Below, in pieces: positions 5,490-9,318 of a DNA stretch of 9,318 nt. The position numbers were made by a program, and so were the translations under genes. The DNA comes from an uncultured Prevotella sp. (GTDB lineage: Bacteria; Bacteroidota; Bacteroidia; Bacteroidales; Bacteroidaceae). The stretch spans positions 1 through 9,318 of the forward strand of contig CAMGFM010000038.1 of assembly GCA_946055365.1 (NCBI GenBank). Reading direction: 5' to 3'. Positions within the stretch are counted from its first letter, which is position 1, and every line of letters starts with the position of its first letter. Under the pieces are notes generated by a model. That model had not been told where the DNA came from and made no database searches. It was given only the letters and a program-made list of their open reading frames with translations.

Positions 5490-5536
5490 CAGCCGCAAAA
5501 AACGCTTATTGACCACAGAATCTGTTTTTTTTGATA

Positions 5537-8107
5537 ATGGAAAACTCAAAATCATACACCTACGACGAAGCCTACGAGGCCTCTTTGAATTATTTTTCAG
5601 GCGACGAGCTTGCAGCCCGCGTGTGGGTGAGCAAGTATGCCATGAAAGATAGCTATGGTAACATTTTCGAAAAGTCACCCTCAGACATGCACCACCGCAT
5701 TGCACGCGAGATAGTGCGCATCGAAAACAAATACCAGAAGCCCATGACCGAGCAGGAAGTGTTTGAACTGCTTGACCATTTCCGCTATATCATACCGGCA
5801 GGCAGCCCCATGACAGGCATAGGCAACGACTATCAGGTGGCATCGCTCAGCAACTGCTTTGTCATAGGCATCGACGGCGACGGCGACTCCTATGGCGCCA
5901 TCATGAGACTGGACGAAGAGCAGGTGCAACTAATGAAAAGACGCGGCGGCGTGGGGCATGATCTCTCCCAGATAAGGCCCAAAGGCACTCCCGTAAACAA
6001 CTCCGCGCTCACCTCAACGGGCCTCGTGCCGTTCATGGAACGCTACAGCAACTCCACGAGAGAGGTGGCACAGGACGGACGAAGGGGCGCGCTCATGCTC
6101 TCGGTGAGCATAAAGCATCCCGACAGCGAGGCTTTCATTGACGCAAAGATGGAAGAGGGCAAGGTGACGGGCGCAAACGTGAGCGTCAAGCTCGACGACG
6201 AGTTCATGCGTGCCGCCGCCAACGACCTCAGCTACACGCAGCAGTTTCCCATAGACGCTCCTGACCCCATCATAAGAAAGGAAGTGTCTGCCAAAAGGCT
6301 GTGGGAGAAAATCATACACAACGCATGGAAGAGCGCGGAGCCTGGCGTTCTCTTCTGGGACACCATCACCAGGGAGAGCATACCTGACTGTTATGCCGAC
6401 CTCGGCTTCAAGACGGTCAGCACAAACCCCTGCGGCGAGATACCGCTATGCCCCTATGACTCCTGCCGACTGCTCTCCATCAACCTCTACTCCTATGTCA
6501 GAAACCCGTTCAGCGCAGATGCCAGCTTTGACTTTGACCTTTTCAAAGACCATGTGGCAAAGGCACAGCGTCTGATGGACGACATAATCGACCTGGAGCT
6601 CGAGAAGATAGAGCTTATCATGGACAAGATAAGGAGAGACCCGCAGGACGAGGACATCAAACACGCAGAATACAGCCTGTGGGAGAAGATTATACACAAG
6701 AGCGCGATGGGCAGGCGCACTGGAGTGGGCATCACGGCGGAGGGAGACATGCTCGCGGCTCTCGGACTGCGCTACGGCACGCAGGAGGCGACCGACTTCA
6801 GCGTGAACGTTCACCGCACTCTCGCGCTCGCGGCCTACCGCTCGTCGGTGGAAATGGCCAAGGAGCGGGGCGCATTTCCCATGTTCGATGCCAAAAGAGA
6901 GGCACAAAACCCCTTCCTCCTGCGCATCAAGGAGGCCGACCCGCAGCTCTATGACGACATCATGGCCCACGGACGGCGCAACATAGCGTGCCTCACCATC
7001 GCGCCGACAGGCACCACTAGCCTCATGACACAGACTACAAGCGGCATAGAGCCAGTGTTCATGCCCGTCTACAAGCGCAGACGCAAGGTGAACCCGAACG
7101 ATGCCGACGTGCATGTGGACTTCATCGACGAGACCGGCGACTCCTTTGAGGAGTATATAGTCTATCACAAGAAGTTCATGGAGTGGATGAGGATAAACGG
7201 CATCGACACCGACAAACGCTACACGCAGGAAGAGATAGACCAACTCGTGCAGCAGTCGCCCTACTACAAGGCCACCGCCAACGACGTGGACTGGCTCATG
7301 AAGGTGAGAATGCAGGGCGAGATACAGAAATGGGTCGATCACTCCATAAGCGTCACCGTAAACCTGCCCAACGACGTTGACGAGGAACTCGTCAACAGGC
7401 TCTATATGGAGGCATGGAAGTCTGGTTGCAAAGGCTGCACCATCTACCGCGACGGCAGCAGGGCGGGTGTCATGCTGTCAGTGTCAAAAAAAGACAAGAA
7501 AAAGAAGCCCGCACCCGTACAGAAGGAGAAGCACGTCATACAGATAGACGGACGCGTGGTCACCGAGACCAGGCCCAAAGAGCTGGAGTGCGACGTGGTG
7601 AGATTTCAGAACAACAAGGAGAAGTGGGTGGCGTTCATCGGGCTGCTCGACGGCTATCCCTACGAGATTTTCACCGGCCTGCAGGACGACGAGGAGGGCA
7701 TAGCACTGCCCAAGACCGTGGTCAAGGGCAAGATAGTGAAGCAGACCCTGCCCGACGGCAAGCACAGATATGACTTCCAGTTCCAAAACAAACGCGGCTA
7801 CAAGACCACCGTAGAGGGACTGTCAGAGAAGTTCAACCCCGAATACTGGAACTATGCCAAACTCATATCGGGCGTGCTGCGCTACCGCATGCCCATCAGC
7901 CACGTGATAAAGCTGGTCAGCTCGCTGCAACTCAAAGACCAGAGCATCAACACGTGGAAAAACGGCGTGGAAAGGGCTCTTAAGAAATATATCACCGACG
8001 GCACGGCTGCCGCAGGACAGGTGTGTCCCGTGTGCGGACAGGAGACTCTCGTCTATCAGGAGGGCTGCCTGATATGCACCAACTGCGGCACGTCACGCTG
8101 CGGATAG
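5537..8107 (+). CDS. nrdJ: Adenosylcobalamin-dependent (class II) ribonucleoside-diphosphate reductase
   Basis: Reduces ribonucleotides to deoxyribonucleotides with a thiyl radical made by cleaving adenosylcobalamin, so it needs vitamin B12 but neither oxygen nor a second subunit. It has 856 residues from the ATG; the frame extends two codons upstream to a TTG at 5531, but the ATG is the better start. NPCGE places the radical cysteine at C299, and the redox pair is C107 (SLSNCFVIG) and C310 (DSCRLLSINL, 11 residues after C299, the spacing I recall for Thermotoga NrdJ). PTGTTS (490-495) is the substrate phosphate loop. After a lysine-rich linker near 650 comes the C-terminal domain, ending in a zinc-ribbon-like tail with C830, C833, C844, C847, C850 and C855; the last cysteines probably shuttle reducing power. 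It stands alone with its own promoter and terminator. Confidence 0.96.
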   Translation: MENSKSYTYDEAYEASLNYFSGDELAARVWVSKYAMKDSYGNIFEKSPSDMHHRIAREIVRIENKYQKPMTEQEVFELLDHFRYIIPAGSPMTGIGNDYQVASLSNCFVIGIDGDGDSYGAIMRLDEEQVQLMKRRGGVGHDLSQIRPKGTPVNNSALTSTGLVPFMERYSNSTREVAQDGRRGALMLSVSIKHPDSEAFIDAKMEEGKVTGANVSVKLDDEFMRAAANDLSYTQQFPIDAPDPIIRKEVSAKRLWEKIIHNAWKSAEPGVLFWDTITRESIPDCYADLGFKTVSTNPCGEIPLCPYDSCRLLSINLYSYVRNPFSADASFDFDLFKDHVAKAQRLMDDIIDLELEKIELIMDKIRRDPQDEDIKHAEYSLWEKIIHKSAMGRRTGVGITAEGDMLAALGLRYGTQEATDFSVNVHRTLALAAYRSSVEMAKERGAFPMFDAKREAQNPFLLRIKEADPQLYDDIMAHGRRNIACLTIAPTGTTSLMTQTTSGIEPVFMPVYKRRRKVNPNDADVHVDFIDETGDSFEEYIVYHKKFMEWMRINGIDTDKRYTQEEIDQLVQQSPYYKATANDVDWLMKVRMQGEIQKWVDHSISVTVNLPNDVDEELVNRLYMEAWKSGCKGCTIYRDGSRAGVMLSVSKKDKKKKPAPVQKEKHVIQIDGRVVTETRPKELECDVVRFQNNKEKWVAFIGLLDGYPYEIFTGLQDDEEGIALPKTVVKGKIVKQTLPDGKHRYDFQFQNKRGYKTTVEGLSEKFNPEYWNYAKLISGVLRYRMPISHVIKLVSSLQLKDQSINTWKNGVERALKKYITDGTAAAGQVCPVCGQETLVYQEGCLICTNCGTSRCG

Positions 8108-8123
8108 CCACTGTCTCCTTCAC

Positions 8124-8223
8124 AAAGCGGCACTTTCGCCCATACAAAGCGGCACTTTGCAATCATAGAGCGGCACCTTTGCCACCGTAAAGCGGCACCT
8201 TCGCCCACAACAACCGACACTCG
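8124..8223. repeat. 22-bp-period repeat array, AAAGnGGCnCTTT family (copy 3)
   Basis: Cores begin at 8124 and 8146 (both AAAGCGGCACTTT), 8167 (AGAGCGGCACCTTT, one base longer), 8189 (AAAGCGGCACCTT) and 8211 (decayed, CAACCGACACTCG). The steps are 22, 21, 22 and 22 bp, with 8-9-bp spacers. The array starts 16 bp after the nrdJ stop and ends just before the terminator, so it should be transcribed as the nrdJ 3' UTR. Confidence 0.85.
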
Positions 8224-8227
8224 AGAC

Positions 8228-8278
8228 AAACAGCTGGAGAATGTGACTATAAAAAGACACGCCCTCCAGCTGTTTTTT
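8228..8278 (+). terminator. Intrinsic terminator of nrdJ
   Basis: AAACAGCTGGAG (8228-8239) pairs with CTCCAGCTGTTT (8264-8275), a 12-bp stem around a 24-nt loop, and the arm runs into six T (8273-8278). The long loop matches the design of the ferritin terminator at 472-522. Confidence 0.85.
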
Positions 8279-8298
8279 CTTAGCGCAAAGACCTGTTC

Positions 8299-8382
8299 AC
8301 GCGCATAGCCACGGCACGCCACATGCGCCACGGCACGCCTGACATGCCACCGCACACCACACATGTGCCACCACACACTTTT
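8299..8382. repeat. 19-22-bp-period repeat array, ACATGCGCCACGGC family (copy 2)
   Basis: Units run 8299-8320, 8321-8341, 8342-8360 and 8361-8382 (22, 21, 19 and 22 bp). The second, beginning ACATGCGCCACGGCACGCC, shares its first 14 bases with the unit at 5282-5302. It sits between the nrdJ terminator and folB. The 50 bases that follow up to the folB start are C- and A-rich and nearly free of G, with no recognisable promoter or Shine-Dalgarno sequence. Confidence 0.7.
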
Positions 8383-8432
8383 ACACACAGTCTCCCCACA
8401 CCCCCACACGCAGCCCCGCCTGCCCCACAACC

Positions 8433-8798
8433 ATGACAACAGAATCGCACATCTACATCAACGACATCCTGCTGCACGCCCGCCATGGCGTATTGCCGCA
8501 GGAGCGGCTCACAGGCAACGACTACCGGGTGAGCCTGCGCGCAGGTCTTGACATATCAAAAGCCATGCAGTCAGACTGCGTCGACGACACCGTCAACTAT
8601 GCCGCGCTCTTTGCCATCATCAAGGAAGAGATGCTCACGCCCTCGGCTCTCATAGAGCATGTGGCGGGCAGGATAGCCCGCAGGATAATGCTCACCTTTG
8701 ACAGCATCTCCACACTCAGCCTCTCCATAACCAAGCTCAACCCGCCCATGGGAGCCGACTGCGCGGGCGCAGGCGTGGAAATAAAATGCACAAGATGA
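8433..8798 (+). CDS. folB: Dihydroneopterin aldolase
   Basis: FolB, 121 residues, converts 7,8-dihydroneopterin to 6-hydroxymethyl-7,8-dihydropterin and glycolaldehyde in folate synthesis; the family forms ring-shaped octamers. Family signatures are HARHGVLPQER (15-25), DTVNYAALF (52-60), ALIEHVA (72-78) and the closing SITKLNPPMGA (98-108). E24, Y56, E75 and K101 correspond to the catalytic or substrate-binding E22, Y54, E74 and K100 of the Staphylococcus aureus enzyme. The length is normal. It lies 325 bp after nrdJ, beyond a terminator, so it needs its own promoter, but none of the TAnnTTTG type is visible upstream. The amidase gene follows in the same direction under a separate promoter. 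Confidence 0.94.
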   Translation: MTTESHIYINDILLHARHGVLPQERLTGNDYRVSLRAGLDISKAMQSDCVDDTVNYAALFAIIKEEMLTPSALIEHVAGRIARRIMLTFDSISTLSLSITKLNPPMGADCAGAGVEIKCTR

Positions 8799-8885
8799 CC
8801 GCCACACACCACAGCCATGCCGCACAACTTGCTTAACAAAAGCAAAAACCCGACGGCATTGTGCAGTTTTATTGATTTATTTCGC

Positions 8886-8893
8886 TAACTTTG
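8886..8893 (+). promoter_or_regulatory. -7 promoter element of the amidase gene
   Basis: TAACTTTG is an exact TAnnTTTG match, 58 bp before the chosen ATG. The -33 element is poor: the nearest TTG (8859-8861) is 24 bp away, more than the usual 19-21. The surrounding A/T-rich stretch still supports a promoter. Transcription would start near 8900. Confidence 0.6.
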
Positions 8894-8910
8894 CATCCGG
8901 TAACTTCAAC

Positions 8911-8924
8911 ATGACACCTGTCAT
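8911..8924. promoter_or_regulatory. ATGAC/GTCAT dyad in the amidase leader
   Basis: ATGAC (8911-8915) and GTCAT (8920-8924) flank ACCT, about 10 nt after the predicted transcription start, a good place for a repressor. The same dyad occurs at 425-441 and 2776-2791. The first arm also begins a 6-codon reading frame (8911-8931) whose TGA overlaps an in-frame upstream ATG of the amidase at 8928. Confidence 0.35.
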
Positions 8925-8951
8925 AACATGAGATGCCCATACCCACACCAC

Positions 8952-9318
8952 ATGACAAAGAAACTGATTGTCCTACTGATAGTGTTTTTCGCGGCGGCCT
9001 CCTGCGCCTGCTGCGCAGACAGGAAGTTTGTGATATGCATTGACGCTGGCCACGGCGGCAAGGATTCTGGAGCACCCGGCTCTTTCTCGTCGGAAAAGAA
9101 GATAAACCTCAACATCGCGCTCGCCTTCGGACGGTACATACAGCAAAATTGTCCCGACGTGAGGATTGTCTACACGCGCAAGACCGACGTGTTTGTGCCG
9201 CTCTATGAGCGCGCCGAGATCGCCAACCGCAACAAGGCCGACCTCTTCATATCCATTCACACCAACGCACTCAAGAACAACCGCAGCACAAGGGGCTTTG
9301 AGACCTACACTCTCGGCG
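8952..9318 (+). CDS. N-acetylmuramoyl-L-alanine amidase, N-terminal part (runs off the right edge)
   Basis: The first 122 residues of an Amidase_3 (AmiA/B/C-like) zinc enzyme that cuts the bond between N-acetylmuramic acid and the stem peptide, acting outside the inner membrane during cell separation or wall turnover. After MTKK comes a hydrophobic segment (5-17) ending AAASC, which could be an ordinary signal peptide or, with C18, a lipoprotein signal. The catalytic domain starts almost at once: DAGHGGKDSG (31-40) gives zinc ligand H34, SSEKKINL (46-53) gives E48, and SIHTNA (101-106) gives H103. An in-frame ATG at 8928 would add eight residues before the signal sequence; the ATG at 8952 gives the more typical N-terminus. 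The stop is outside the window. Confidence 0.92.
   Translation, partial: MTKKLIVLLIVFFAAASCACCADRKFVICIDAGHGGKDSGAPGSFSSEKKINLNIALAFGRYIQQNCPDVRIVYTRKTDVFVPLYERAEIANRNKADLFISIHTNALKNNRSTRGFETYTLG

Noticed and set aside
5390..5536. Cobalamin riboswitch upstream of the B12-dependent nrdJ
   Set aside because: The predicted leader is about 40 nt, far too short, and no B12-box-like sequence is visible.
5531..5536. TTG start for nrdJ two codons upstream
   Set aside because: The ATG at 5537 is in frame, is the stronger start codon, and leaves the family N-terminus intact.
6446..7342. Long minus-strand reading frame inside nrdJ
   Set aside because: It lies entirely opposite a gene with all catalytic motifs of class II reductase and is a codon-bias shadow.
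8124..8223. CRISPR array
   Set aside because: The repeats are only 12-13 bp, the spacers 8-9 bp, units are degenerate and no cas gene is present.
8817..8870. Terminator after folB
   Set aside because: Two 6-bp pairings (8817-8822 with 8854-8859, 8822-8827 with 8859-8864) exclude each other and only four T follow; too weak to call.

Overview
The window is from a Bacteroidota chromosome, most likely a Prevotella-like anaerobe with moderate GC. The grounds are promoters of the Bacteroidota type (TTTG, about 19-20 bp, TAnnTTTG) at four places, start codons without a clear Shine-Dalgarno sequence, and gene products typical of that phylum: a eukaryote-like branched-chain aminotransferase, a B12-dependent ribonucleotide reductase and an FtnA-type ferritin. 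The genus is an impression from reading, not a search result.

Layout. Positions 1-576 hold no complete gene. They contain a strong leftward promoter (123-153) with a hairpin in its leader, whose gene is cut by the left edge, followed by overlapping hairpins, palindromes, a 22-bp repeat array and the ferritin terminator. From 577 to 5100 five genes lie on the minus strand. In order of transcription they are a nitroreductase, xseA (overlapping it by ATGA), xseB, ilvE (with its own promoter and a leader of about 135 nt) and ferritin. A 436-bp divergent gap (5101-5536), mostly repeats plus a promoter, separates these from nrdJ on the plus strand (5537-8107). A 325-bp gap holding two repeat arrays and a terminator follows, then folB (8433-8798), a short promoter region, and the start of a cell-wall amidase that runs off the right edge.

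The genes are housekeeping: DNA precursor synthesis (nrdJ), DNA repair (xseA/xseB), folate synthesis (folB), branched-chain amino acids (ilvE), iron storage (ferritin) and peptidoglycan turnover (amidase). They do not form one pathway.

The most unusual content is between the genes. Five gaps carry short degenerate repeats with a period of 21-22 bp (two helical turns), and most units contain an internal dyad. One family has the core AAAGnGGCnCTTT and occurs at 306-384, 2893-2970 and 8124-8223. The other resembles ACATGCGCCACGGC and occurs at 5202-5388 and 8299-8382, with a 42-bp (2 x 21) relative at 1177-1260. Next to xseB a pair of mutually exclusive stems (2804-2867) looks like an RNA switch. 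I recognise no named system in these repeats; they are the best candidate here for something undescribed.
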